This document shows positions 7,187 to 15,157 of a stretch of 24,145 bases of DNA, one piece after another. Both the position numbers and the translations under genes were made by a program. The notes beneath the pieces are model-generated. The model was given only the letters and a program-made list of their open reading frames with translations. It was not told where the DNA came from and made no database searches. Source of the stretch: QQUD01 sp039029915 (GTDB taxonomy: Bacteria; Chloroflexota; Anaerolineae; Promineifilales; Promineifilaceae); NCBI GenBank assembly GCA_039029915.1, contig JBCCFD010000069.1, positions 1-24,145 on the forward strand. The letters run 5' to 3'. How positions within the stretch are numbered: the first letter of the stretch is position 1; each line of letters starts with the position of its first letter.

Positions 7187-8095
7187 CTACTTCATTAAAT
7201 CCATCAACTCATCACGCGTGGGCATGGCAGAGCTAGCCCCCGGCTTTGTGGTGGCGAGAGCACCGGCGGCGGCCCCCCAGCGAATGGCGTCGGGGAGAGG
7301 CACGCCTTCAGAGAGGGCGACGGCGACACCACCATTAAACGCATCACCGGCGGCGACGGTGTCGATGGCGTTGACTTTAAATGGTTCAACAAACCCGCTT
7401 TCGGTTGCCGATTGGTAGTAGACGCCTTGGGCGCCTAGTTTTATAACGGCCGTATCCACCCCACGCGCCAATAAAATCTCTGCCGCCTTTTGGGCAGAGC
7501 TGGCATCAGTAGGACGAAAACCGACCAATACCTCACTTTCCAATTCATTGGGAGTCATGACATGACTTAGTTGGTAGACTTCGGCAGGAAGCGCCTTAGC
7601 AGGAGCCGGATCAAAAATAACTGTCACCCCCATTTGCCGCGCCACTTTGGCCGCTTCGATTGAGGCTTCCATTGGACTTTCCAGTTGAAGCATTAACACC
7701 TTCGCGTCTTTTAAAGCCTCTGCACAACGAGCCACATCCGTCTGATCATGGGCCATGTTGGCACCCGAAATCACAATAATGGCATTTTCTGCCTCATCGT
7801 CTACATTGATGACGGCTAACCCCGTTCCCACATTTTTATCAACAGCGATACCGCTTGTATCAACTGGTTCATCTTTTATTAGTTCAAGCACACCACTCCC
7901 AAATGCATCATCCCCCACGCGACCAATAAACTTTGTTGGTGCACCCATGCGTCCGGCAGCCATTGCCTGATTAAAGCCTTTTCCCCCGGGCACTGTAATA
8001 AACGAATGGCCAAACAGCGTTTCCCCCGGCGCAGGCAAGCGCGGGACATATGTGGTCAAATCCATATTGATGCTTCCTAAAACAACGACACCCAT
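7187..8095 (-). CDS. rbsK: Ribokinase (PfkB family sugar kinase)
   Basis: A 302-residue PfkB-family kinase with ribokinase features: GSINMDL (7-13), the sugar-binding GGKGFNQA (37-44), GRVGDDAFG (58-66), TPNELE (181-186) and the C-terminal signature DTVAAGDAFNGG (245-256), where Asp251 is the catalytic base and the loop forms the anion hole. DTVAAGD departs slightly from the usual DTTGAGD. It should phosphorylate ribose, or a closely related pentose or deoxyribose, at O5 using ATP. It is the first gene of the minus-strand run, divergent from the LacI regulator, with AAGGAG 6-7 bases before the ATG. Ribokinase beside ADP-ribosylglycohydrolase-like genes is consistent with salvage of a ribosyl group, but this is inference. 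Confidence 0.9.
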   Translation of the reverse strand: MGVVVLGSINMDLTTYVPRLPAPGETLFGHSFITVPGGKGFNQAMAAGRMGAPTKFIGRVGDDAFGSGVLELIKDEPVDTSGIAVDKNVGTGLAVINVDDEAENAIIVISGANMAHDQTDVARCAEALKDAKVLMLQLESPMEASIEAAKVARQMGVTVIFDPAPAKALPAEVYQLSHVMTPNELESEVLVGFRPTDASSAQKAAEILLARGVDTAVIKLGAQGVYYQSATESGFVEPFKVNAIDTVAAGDAFNGGVAVALSEGVPLPDAIRWGAAAGALATTKPGASSAMPTRDELMDLMK

Positions 8096-8261
8096 TTTTC
8101 TCTCCTTCTTATTAAAAAAATATGGTCAATATATGGATTGTACGCACTTTTTGCAACACGATTTTTAAAAAACAATTGTGCAATGTTGTGGTGATTTTGG
8201 AGAAAACGGCCGTATATTTATCAACTTTGACCAAAAATCCCAACCACTTCAAATCATTTAT

Positions 8262-8290
8262 TTGACAAAAATATTTTGCTCATGTACATT
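8262..8290 (+). promoter_or_regulatory. Sigma70-like promoter for the lacI-ABC run
   Basis: TTGACA (8262-8267), a 17-base spacer, then TACATT (8285-8290). The -10 box overlaps the left edge of the 44-bp palindrome, and the predicted transcription start (about 8297) falls inside it, so a repressor bound there would block initiation. No equally convincing promoter was found for the divergent ribokinase run. Confidence 0.55.
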
Positions 8291-8331
8291 AACACGTGTT
8301 AGGTTACACGTGTAACCTAACACGTGTTAAT
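8288..8331. promoter_or_regulatory. 44-bp perfect palindrome with three CACGTG cores, probable LacI-family operator
   Basis: The sequence is self-complementary without mismatch around a centre between 8309 and 8310. It holds three operator-like sites of the form TTAACACGTGTTAG, GTTACACGTGTAAC and CTAACACGTGTTAA, centred at 8295.5, 8309.5 and 8323.5, exactly 14 bp apart. LacI-family operators are short palindromes with a central CG, and the adjacent gene encodes such a regulator, so autoregulation and control of the divergent runs are likely. Confidence 0.8.
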
Positions 8332-8356
8332 AATTTAGGCAAGAGGAATTTGATTG

Positions 8357-9379
8357 ATGAAGCGCCCAACCCAAAAGGATGTCGCCCAAAAAGCAGGTGT
8401 ATCAAGGGCAACAGTTTCCCTCATCATCAATAATCAAAATGGCAATGTTCGCATTAGCCAAGAAACCCGTGAACGGGTTCAAGCCGCCATTGATGAACTT
8501 GGCTACCAGCCAGATATGGCCGCGCAAACCTTGCGAACCAGCCGCACAAACCTACTTGCCCTTCTTATCCCTGACATTACCAACCCCTTCTACCCAGCGC
8601 TCATCCGAGGCGCCCAAAGCATTACTGAACAACAGGATTATCAGCTCTTAATATACGACAGTGATGACTCCCCCATTCGTGAACAATCGTTTGTAGATAC
8701 AATTCTTCGGCGCCGCGTTGATGGCGTTATTTTGGTCTCCTTCCGGCTACCCGCAGATGAATATAAAAAATTGCTCAGAGCTGGCATAAAAGTTGTCTCA
8801 ATTGGCCAAGTTTCCACCCAAGAAGATATTGATATAAGCAAAACGATTCAAGATCATTCAACTGCAATCAAACAACTTATCAATCACCTCGTTAAAAAGG
8901 GTCACCAAAAAATAGCCCATATTGCAGGTTCACAAGATACTCCCCCAGGTCAATTAAGGTTGGCCAGCTACAAAAAAGCTTTAGAAGAAGAAAATATTCC
9001 CTACGATCCAAAACTCATCCGAATTGGTAATTTCCGTCAAGAGGGAATTGCTGACATCGTTTATTCCCTTATGAATGACCTGCCAAAAGCGTCACGACCC
9101 ACCGCTATTTTTGCGGCGAATGATGTGATGGCGATTGAAACGATTTACTCACTGACTAAATTAGGGATCCGGGTACCTGAAGACGTCGCTGTTTGTGGAT
9201 TTGATGATATTCCACAATCATCTTGGATCATGCCCTCTCTAACCACCGTCAGTCAAAACCCCTACGAACACGGAAAACAAGCGGCAAAACTACTGCTTGA
9301 ACAGTTGCAAACACCAGAAAGTGAACCGGCTAAAGTTGTTGATGTGCCTTTTCAATTGGTTTTCCGTGAAAGTACATAA
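8357..9379 (+). CDS. LacI-family transcriptional regulator
   Basis: A 340-residue repressor of normal family length. The N-terminal helix-turn-helix is QKDVAQKAGVSRATVSLIIN (6-25). A hinge region, LGYQPDMAAQTLR, follows at 48-60, then the periplasmic-binding-protein-like effector domain, with LALLIPDITNPFYP near its start and VCGFDDIPQSSWIMPSLTTV near its end. It should bind the palindromic operator just upstream and release it on binding a sugar or sugar phosphate. ATG 8357 follows AGAGGAA by about 8 bases; a TTG three bases earlier is possible but less likely. It is the first gene of the run and probably represses both itself and the transporter. The gene contains no ACGGCCGT octamer. Confidence 0.95.
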   Translation: MKRPTQKDVAQKAGVSRATVSLIINNQNGNVRISQETRERVQAAIDELGYQPDMAAQTLRTSRTNLLALLIPDITNPFYPALIRGAQSITEQQDYQLLIYDSDDSPIREQSFVDTILRRRVDGVILVSFRLPADEYKKLLRAGIKVVSIGQVSTQEDIDISKTIQDHSTAIKQLINHLVKKGHQKIAHIAGSQDTPPGQLRLASYKKALEEENIPYDPKLIRIGNFRQEGIADIVYSLMNDLPKASRPTAIFAANDVMAIETIYSLTKLGIRVPEDVAVCGFDDIPQSSWIMPSLTTVSQNPYEHGKQAAKLLLEQLQTPESEPAKVVDVPFQLVFREST

Positions 9380-9528
9380 AGAAGGAAATCTACAACGATA
9401 CCTTTTAGGAGAAGGAGGTCCTATCGAACAATAAATTTCATACCCCATTGCTACGAGATTTTTATCCTTAACAACATTACCGGCGGACAAACTATTAATT
9501 CTTTTAGGTAGAGATAAGGAGAACAAAA

Positions 9529-10968
9529 ATGAAGAAGAATAGTTTTTGGCAAATTTTTATTTTATTGCTGAGCCTTATGTTTGTGTTGGCGGCTTGCGGC
9601 GGTGGAGGAACCGACGATGCCCCAGCAGCTGATGACAGCAGCAGTGAAGAAGCTGATACCTCAGACGAAGAAATGGAAGAGGAAATGGAAGAAGAGGCCA
9701 TGGATGTTGAAGAAATGGCCGAAGATGGTAAAGCGACGATTGAAGTTTGGATTGGTCAAACTGAATATGCTAGCTGTGTTAAAGAAACCATTATTGATTC
9801 TTTCAATGAGCAAAGTACAACCACTTTTGTAGAAACAGTCGCCCTTGAGGATGTCTGGGGTTCAGCTCGTCCTGCAATCGCGGCTGGTGAAGGTCCAGAT
9901 GTATTTACAACACCAGGTCCTTCATTTGTATTTGAACTAGTTCAAGCCGGTTCATTACTGTCCCTTGAAGAGTTTAAAGACACATTTGGCTGGGAAGATA
10001 GCTTTGCTGAATTTGCTTTGAATTTGGGTAAGGTTGATGGCGAACTTTACAGCTTGCCCGATGAATTAGAGACTTTGGTTGTATATTACAACAAGACCCT
10101 CTTTGATGATATGGGCTGGGAAGTTCCTCAAACCGTTGATGAACTCCATGCTTTGGCCGCAGAAATTGATGCCGCCGGCATTATTCCTTTTGCGCATGCG
10201 AATGCAGAATGGCGCCCAGCTAACGAATGGCATGTTGGTAACTACCTCAACCACGTAGCGGGCCCCGACAAGGTCCATCAAGCGTTGACCGGGCAGGTTC
10301 CTTGGACCGATCCTGACTTTGTTTTGGCAATCGACTTGCTCAATGAAGCTCAACAAAATGGCTGGTACATGGGTGGTTTAGAATTCTATTACACCACCAC
10401 TTTTGATGATTTCCATGCCATGCTTGGCTCTGGCGAAGCGGCGATGAATATCGAAGGTACATGGGCCGCAGATGGCATTAACAACACCTGGTTTAGCGAA
10501 GAAACCGGTGGCAATGAATGGGATTGGTTCCCAATGCCAACTCGTAATGCTGGCGAGGCTGTCTTTGATATTGGTATGGGTAACACCAGTTCTATCAATG
10601 GCAATACCGAACACCCATTAAATGCAGCTGAATATCTCGATTGGGTATTCTCTGCTGAAATGCAGGCCGCAGCCTTTGTTAATTGTGGTAAAGCACCAGC
10701 CCCTGTCGTTATTCCAGAAGGTACCATCACAGGTATTGACCCACGTATTGCGAATATGTTTGAATCCATTTCATCATCAGTTGTAGCAGGTGAATATGGG
10801 TACACAACATGGACTTTTTGGCCACCAAAATCTGATGTCTATATCTATGAAGAAATAGAAAAGGTATGGGCGGGTGATATTACGTCAGAAGAATATTTGA
10901 CAGGTCTAAACGATCTCTTCCAAGAGGAGCTCGCAGCGGGTGAAATTCCACCAATTCCTGACAGATAA
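9529..10968 (+). CDS. ABC sugar transporter, extracellular solute-binding lipoprotein
   Basis: A 479-residue solute-binding protein of the family 1 (maltose-type) class. A signal peptide ends in the lipobox L20-A21-A22-C23, so it is a membrane-anchored lipoprotein. Residues 28-66 are a strongly acidic, low-complexity linker rich in Asp, Glu, Ser and Met, which probably spaces the binding domain from the membrane or cell wall. The mature domain begins about residue 68 with ATIEVWIGQ and contains features common in sugar binders, such as YYNKTLFDDMGW. AAGGAG lies 8 bases before the ATG. Spacer 9380-9528 between it and lacI shows no clear terminator or promoter. A strong hairpin follows the gene, as commonly seen between a highly expressed binding protein and its permeases. 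Ligand unknown, probably an oligosaccharide or glycoside. Confidence 0.93.
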   Translation: MKKNSFWQIFILLLSLMFVLAACGGGGTDDAPAADDSSSEEADTSDEEMEEEMEEEAMDVEEMAEDGKATIEVWIGQTEYASCVKETIIDSFNEQSTTTFVETVALEDVWGSARPAIAAGEGPDVFTTPGPSFVFELVQAGSLLSLEEFKDTFGWEDSFAEFALNLGKVDGELYSLPDELETLVVYYNKTLFDDMGWEVPQTVDELHALAAEIDAAGIIPFAHANAEWRPANEWHVGNYLNHVAGPDKVHQALTGQVPWTDPDFVLAIDLLNEAQQNGWYMGGLEFYYTTTFDDFHAMLGSGEAAMNIEGTWAADGINNTWFSEETGGNEWDWFPMPTRNAGEAVFDIGMGNTSSINGNTEHPLNAAEYLDWVFSAEMQAAAFVNCGKAPAPVVIPEGTITGIDPRIANMFESISSSVVAGEYGYTTWTFWPPKSDVYIYEEIEKVWAGDITSEEYLTGLNDLFQEELAAGEIPPIPDR

Positions 10969-10998
10969 TCCGATCTTGAGATAAATTAGATATGTGTT

Positions 10999-11034
10999 GG
11001 GTTGGTCAGAGCTTGAAAAAGCTCTGACCAACCC
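10999..11034 (+). terminator. Strong intercistronic hairpin with GAAA loop (partial terminator or mRNA stabiliser)
   Basis: Two perfect 16-base arms (GGGTTGGTCAGAGCTT and its complement) close on the tetraloop GAAA at 11015-11018, a GNRA-type loop. It lies between the solute-binding protein and the first permease. A T-poor tail (ATACTTTATT) follows, so readthrough is expected. Such hairpins typically keep the binding-protein message more abundant than the permease message. Confidence 0.8.
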
Positions 11035-11070
11035 ATACTTTATTCGTTTATCGTTCAAGGAGTTACGTTT

Positions 11071-12027
11071 ATGACTGAAAAAACAACTTTGGACAGTGGA
11101 AATATTGAATTGGTACCCTCTCGTCCTCAATCGAATGTGCGCTGGGATAAACGGCCGTTTTTCCGACAAAAAATCCTGCCGTGGGTTTTCATCGCACCGA
11201 TTACGATTCTTTATGTGATGGTCGTGATTGGACCCTCCATTTCAGCCATCGGCTACTCCTTGACCGATTGGTCCGGGATAGGGGAAGCTGAATTTATTGG
11301 CTTAGAAAACTTTAGAAAACTATTTTTTGAAGATTCAAACTTCCGCATTGCCTTCGGAAATAATTTAAGATGGATGATTTTCTTTCTATCCGTTCCCTTT
11401 ATTTTGGCACTCATTGCGGCAAGTATGTTGGCACCGATAAAGCGCGGGGCTATGTTTTTACGTACCTCTATCTTTATTCCCTATGTACTGCCAAGCGTTG
11501 TTGTCGTTGCCATTTGGCGCAACTTGCTTAGCCCTCGTCGAGGTATTGGGGCTTGGCTAGGTGATCGAGGGTTTGAACAATTTAATCGGGCATATTTTGG
11601 GAATCCAGATACGGCTCTCTTTTCCATTGCATTTGTGGATAATTGGCACTTCTGGGTATTCCTCCTCATCCTCTTTTTAACAGCCATGCAGTCAATTCCT
11701 CCTGAACTTTATGAAGCGGCCCGTATCGACGGTGCAACGCGCGTACAGGAGTTCTGGTATGTCACTGTTCCCGGAATTTTACCAACACTGGCCTTCATGC
11801 TCATGATGACAGCCATATGGTCTTTCCTCGTGTTTGACTATGTTTGGCTCCTAACACAGGGTGGTCCAGCCGGTGCGTCTGAAGTATTAGGTACCTTCTT
11901 ATATAAAGAAGCCTTTAATCGTTTTGAAGCAGGATATGCTTCTGCGGTTGGTTTAACAATTAGTACATTTGCGATGTTAATTATGGGATTCGTTGTATTC
12001 CTTCGTCGAAGAGGAGTCGAAATATGA
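11071..12027 (+). CDS. ABC sugar transporter permease (MalF/UgpA-like)
   Basis: A 318-residue membrane protein with about six predicted transmembrane segments, the first at about 36-60. The EAA loop that docks to the ATPase is visible as YEAARIDGA (214-222) followed by FWYVTVPGILPTL. It forms the import channel with the next gene's product. AAGGAG precedes the ATG by about 10 bases. Its stop overlaps the next start as ATGA (12024-12027), so the two are translationally coupled. One ACGGCCGT site is at 11151, read as Arg-Pro. No cognate ATP-binding subunit is encoded in the operon. Confidence 0.95.
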   Translation: MTEKTTLDSGNIELVPSRPQSNVRWDKRPFFRQKILPWVFIAPITILYVMVVIGPSISAIGYSLTDWSGIGEAEFIGLENFRKLFFEDSNFRIAFGNNLRWMIFFLSVPFILALIAASMLAPIKRGAMFLRTSIFIPYVLPSVVVVAIWRNLLSPRRGIGAWLGDRGFEQFNRAYFGNPDTALFSIAFVDNWHFWVFLLILFLTAMQSIPPELYEAARIDGATRVQEFWYVTVPGILPTLAFMLMMTAIWSFLVFDYVWLLTQGGPAGASEVLGTFLYKEAFNRFEAGYASAVGLTISTFAMLIMGFVVFLRRRGVEI

Positions 12028-12875
12028 CCGCCTTACGAAGTATTTTTAAACAAGGGCGTGAGCCTAGCTTAGTCCCCAACTACATCATCATGGGTGTCCT
12101 TTTGGCGTTTGCTTTAGCACCTATCTTGGTATTGGTTTTTAATTCATTGAAGGGAACGGCCGAAATTGGCACAAACCCCCTTGGCCCACCACAAGAAATC
12201 GTTTGGGAAAACTTCCCAAATGCTTGGACCCAAGGTAACTTTGCGAACACGATGGGGAATAGTGCCTTTTTGGTTGTGAGTACCGTCACGCTTCAGTTAG
12301 CACTATGCGGCTTAGCCGCCTATTCCCTTGCCCGCCTCAAACCACCCGGTGGGAATGCATACATGGTTGTCTTACTTGTGGGTACAACCATCCCATTCTG
12401 GCTCTATGTCGTTCCCTTATTTATTCTGTGGCGAACCTTAGGGCTGGTGAATAATCTGTTGGGTCTCATCATTATATATACGGCAGGCGGGGCACCTTTT
12501 GCGATCTTTCTTTTACGAGCCTTTATGCTGGCTATTCCAAGTGATTTGGAAGATGCGGCCAGAATTGATGGGGCGAATGAATATCAGGTCTTCCGACATG
12601 TCATTTTACCCTTGGCTTGGCCCGGTTTCTTGACAGTTGGATTAGTCACTGCTTTAGGCGTTTGGAGTGAGTATCAAACAGCGCTTATTTTCGTCACGAA
12701 CCCTGATCTTTATCCTGTCACGACCAGCTACACTGCGTTTGTGGGTCGATTTAGTCGCGATTGGGGGTTAACCAGCGCGGCGGCGATTATGATGATTGCC
12801 CCTGTTCTGATCATCTTCCTGAGTCTACAGCGCCGCTTTATTGAAGGGCTAACGCAGGGTGGTGTGAAATTATAG
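12024..12875 (+). CDS. ABC sugar transporter permease (MalG/UgpE-like)
   Basis: A 283-residue inner-membrane permease with about six transmembrane segments and an EAA loop LEDAARIDGANEYQVF (175-190). With the preceding permease it makes the heterodimeric channel of a carbohydrate-uptake type-1 importer. It starts within the stop of the preceding gene. After it comes a 105-bp spacer with an imperfect stem-loop (12889-12943), then the first ADP-ribosylglycohydrolase-like gene. The importer must borrow an ATPase encoded elsewhere, as many CUT1 systems do with a shared MsmX/MalK-type protein. Confidence 0.95.
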   Translation: MTALRSIFKQGREPSLVPNYIIMGVLLAFALAPILVLVFNSLKGTAEIGTNPLGPPQEIVWENFPNAWTQGNFANTMGNSAFLVVSTVTLQLALCGLAAYSLARLKPPGGNAYMVVLLVGTTIPFWLYVVPLFILWRTLGLVNNLLGLIIIYTAGGAPFAIFLLRAFMLAIPSDLEDAARIDGANEYQVFRHVILPLAWPGFLTVGLVTALGVWSEYQTALIFVTNPDLYPVTTSYTAFVGRFSRDWGLTSAAAIMMIAPVLIIFLSLQRRFIEGLTQGGVKL

Positions 12876-12888
12876 AAATATTCACCAA

Positions 12889-12943
12889 GACCTGACAGAT
12901 TTCCCCGTAAATGGGTAGATACTTTAAAAAACCTGTCAGGTCT
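12889..12943. repeat. Intergenic stem-loop, GACC(C/T)GA family, copy 2
   Basis: AGACCTGACAG (12889-12899) pairs exactly with CTGTCAGGTCT (12933-12943), with further partial pairing of the inner TTT/AAA bases around a long loop. The arms share GACCTGA with copies at 1135-1165 and 16900-16930. Confidence 0.72.
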
Positions 12944-12980
12944 GCCATAAATAAATACTTAGAATTGAAGAGAGGAAAAT

Positions 12981-15104
12981 ATGAGTTTCAGTGCCGACTA
13001 TGTCGAGAAGGTTTATGCTGGCGTTTTGGGGAAAATTATTGGGGTCTATCTGGGACGGCCGTTTGAGGGTTGGCGATATGATCGCATCATGGAGCATCTT
13101 GGGGAGATCAACTATTACGTTCATGAAAAACTAAACGTCCCTCTTATTGTGACCGATGATGATATTAGCGGCACCTTTGCCTTTTTACGGGCTCTGCCAG
13201 ACTATGACCACGACAAAGGGCTCACAGCCGCTCAAATTGGTCAAACGTGGCTCAACTACCTCATCGAAGAACGCACCGTTCTCTGGTGGGGGGGCTTAGG
13301 TAACTCCACCGAACACACGGCTTATCTTAGGCTAAAAAAGGGTATTCAAGCCCCAGAAAGCGGTTCCATTGCTATGAATAGCAAGGTGGTTGCCGAGCAA
13401 ATTGGGTCGCAAATTTTTATTGATGGTTGGGCGATGGTTTCGCCAGGTGATCCTGAACAAGCAGCTGATTTGGCACGACGTGCCAGCTCAGTAAGCCATG
13501 ATGGAGAAGCCATTTATGGCGCACAGGTGCTAGCAGCTATGGAAGCTCAGGCGTTTGTTGAAAGCGACATTAACAAATTGCTTGATTGCGGTGTCTCTTT
13601 TATTCCCAAAGATTCCATCATTTACCACATGATTAGCGAAATTCGTGAGTGGCACGCCAAAGAACCCGATTGGCGCAAAGCGCGCGAACTGCTGGCTGGA
13701 AGCTATGGCTACGATAAATACGGCGGCAATTGTCATATGGTTCCAAATCACGGCTTGATCATACACTCATTGCTGTATGGGGATGATGATTTCCAAAAAT
13801 CATTGATGATTGTGAACACTTCAGGTTGGGATACAGACTGCAATTCAGGCAATCTTGGCTGTTTGTTAGGCATTAAAAATGGGTTGGCAGGCATCGATGC
13901 TGGGCCAGACTGGCGTGGGCCTGTGGCCGACCGCTTGTATATCCCCACTGCAGACGGCGGCAGCGCCATCAATGATGCCGTAACGGTGACCTATGACATC
14001 GTTAACACAGCCCGCGGCATGGAAGAGGAAGCGCCTCTTAAACCAAAAGGGGGCGCACGTTTCCACTTTGATTTGCCGGGTGCCGTGCAGGGATTCCAAT
14101 TAGAGGGCAGTGTTGAAGCCAAAGGGGCGGCTACTATTGAAAATGTGGCTGGTAACAGCAAGGCTGGCAGCCGCAGTTTAGCCATTCATTGCCACCGCAT
14201 TGCGCCCGGGCGTGTGGCGCGGGTGGCGACCCCAACCTTCACCCCGTCGAAAGAAATTGCCACTTATTTTGAGAATCGTGGCTACACTCTATTTGCCTCC
14301 CCGACCATTTACAACGGGCAAATGGTGAAGGCGGGGATTATGGCTGATAGCGAAAACCCCTTGCCGTTGACGGCGTGCCTTTACATCAATGTGTTTGGTG
14401 AAAAAGATGGCCTTATGAAAATTAAAGGGGAGTCTGTTGAACTTTCGGCAGGTGGCTATCAGGAGCTAAGTTGGACGTTAGATTTATCTGAGGAAGGGCC
14501 GATTGCGGGTATTGGTGTTGAGATTAGCAGCGCCAAGGCGACGGATGGCACTGTTTATCTAGATTATCTGACGTGGGAGGGCGCACCCAATGTAACGTTA
14601 AAACGGCCGTCTTACGAAGGCGACATGTGGCGTCGGGCGTGGATCAACGGGATCGATGAGTACAATCCTCGTTTCCCAGAAGCATTTCGTCTTGTGCAAA
14701 ATGAAGGTACCGGTTTGCTGATGCAGGGGACTCGACAATGGGAAGATTACACCGTTCAATCTGAAATTACACCCCATATGGTGAAATCATCAGGGATTGG
14801 CGCACGAGTGCAGGGAATGCGTCGCTACTATGGCCTGATGCTGGCCCCCGACGGCAAAGCACAATTAGTAAAAGCGTTCGATGGCAATCACGTTCTTGCC
14901 GAAAAGGATATTGGTTGGCGTTTGCGAAGCACCTATGATTTGAAACTGCAGGTAGCAGGCAATCAAATTCAAGGCTGGGTGAATGGTGAAATGTTGTTTG
15001 ATATAGTGGATGGTGAACGGCCGTTAACCTCTGGTGCTGTCGCGCTCATTTGTGAAGAGGGTCGTATGGCGTCTGAGGCCGTGACTGTAACGCCGAATGG
15101 ATGA
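12981..15104 (+). CDS. ADP-ribosylglycohydrolase-family enzyme with lectin-like C-terminal domain (cytosolic)
   Basis: A 707-residue protein, about twice the length of a plain ADP-ribosylglycohydrolase. Residues 1-345 form an all-helical ARH/DraG-like domain with acidic metal-binding motifs: TDDDISGT (58-65), SHDGEA (172-177) and GWDTDCNSGNLG (282-293), where the two magnesium-binding clusters are expected. Residues 350-550 look beta-rich. About 555-705 resembles the concanavalin-like fold of DUF1080/LamG domains, ending in a strand-rich SGAVALICEEG segment. No signal peptide is seen, so it should act in the cytosol. The start has AGAGGAAAAT directly upstream. Relatives hydrolyse N- or O-glycosidic bonds to ADP-ribose, but members in sugar clusters probably act on other glycosides or ribosides. 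The context here, with importer and PfkB kinases, supports the latter. Confidence 0.87.
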   Translation: MSFSADYVEKVYAGVLGKIIGVYLGRPFEGWRYDRIMEHLGEINYYVHEKLNVPLIVTDDDISGTFAFLRALPDYDHDKGLTAAQIGQTWLNYLIEERTVLWWGGLGNSTEHTAYLRLKKGIQAPESGSIAMNSKVVAEQIGSQIFIDGWAMVSPGDPEQAADLARRASSVSHDGEAIYGAQVLAAMEAQAFVESDINKLLDCGVSFIPKDSIIYHMISEIREWHAKEPDWRKARELLAGSYGYDKYGGNCHMVPNHGLIIHSLLYGDDDFQKSLMIVNTSGWDTDCNSGNLGCLLGIKNGLAGIDAGPDWRGPVADRLYIPTADGGSAINDAVTVTYDIVNTARGMEEEAPLKPKGGARFHFDLPGAVQGFQLEGSVEAKGAATIENVAGNSKAGSRSLAIHCHRIAPGRVARVATPTFTPSKEIATYFENRGYTLFASPTIYNGQMVKAGIMADSENPLPLTACLYINVFGEKDGLMKIKGESVELSAGGYQELSWTLDLSEEGPIAGIGVEISSAKATDGTVYLDYLTWEGAPNVTLKRPSYEGDMWRRAWINGIDEYNPRFPEAFRLVQNEGTGLLMQGTRQWEDYTVQSEITPHMVKSSGIGARVQGMRRYYGLMLAPDGKAQLVKAFDGNHVLAEKDIGWRLRSTYDLKLQVAGNQIQGWVNGEMLFDIVDGERPLTSGAVALICEEGRMASEAVTVTPNG

Positions 15105-15107
15105 TTC

Positions 15108-15151
15108 AAATAAAAAATCAATAATTGTTAACAATTATTGATTTTTTATTT
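15108..15151. repeat. 44-bp perfect A/T-rich palindrome
   Basis: Two 22-base arms meet at GTT|AAC (15129/15130) with no loop. It begins 3 bases after the stop of the first ADP-ribosylglycohydrolase-like gene and ends 6 bases before the start of the second. The ascending arm is A-rich and the descending arm ends in T-runs, so it may act as a weak bidirectional terminator or an attenuator between the two paralogues. Its low G+C content makes a classical intrinsic terminator less certain. Confidence 0.85.
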
Positions 15152-15157
15152 TTGCCC

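Noticed and set aside
8101..8261. A minus-strand sigma70 promoter for the ribokinase run
   Set aside because: Only weak matches were found (for example TTGGGA with TAAATA at 17-base spacing), not enough to annotate.
9380..9528. Separate promoter or terminator between lacI and the binding-protein gene
   Set aside because: Only weak inverted similarity and no -35/-10 pair could be seen.
10389..10805. 138-codon open frame opposite the solute-binding protein
   Set aside because: Antisense shadow of a well-supported gene; no ribosome binding site or recognisable domain.
15125..15157. Upstream TTG extension of the exported ADP-ribosylglycohydrolase gene
   Set aside because: It lies inside the 44-bp palindrome, has no ribosome binding site, and would place an extra segment before an otherwise clean lipoprotein signal peptide.
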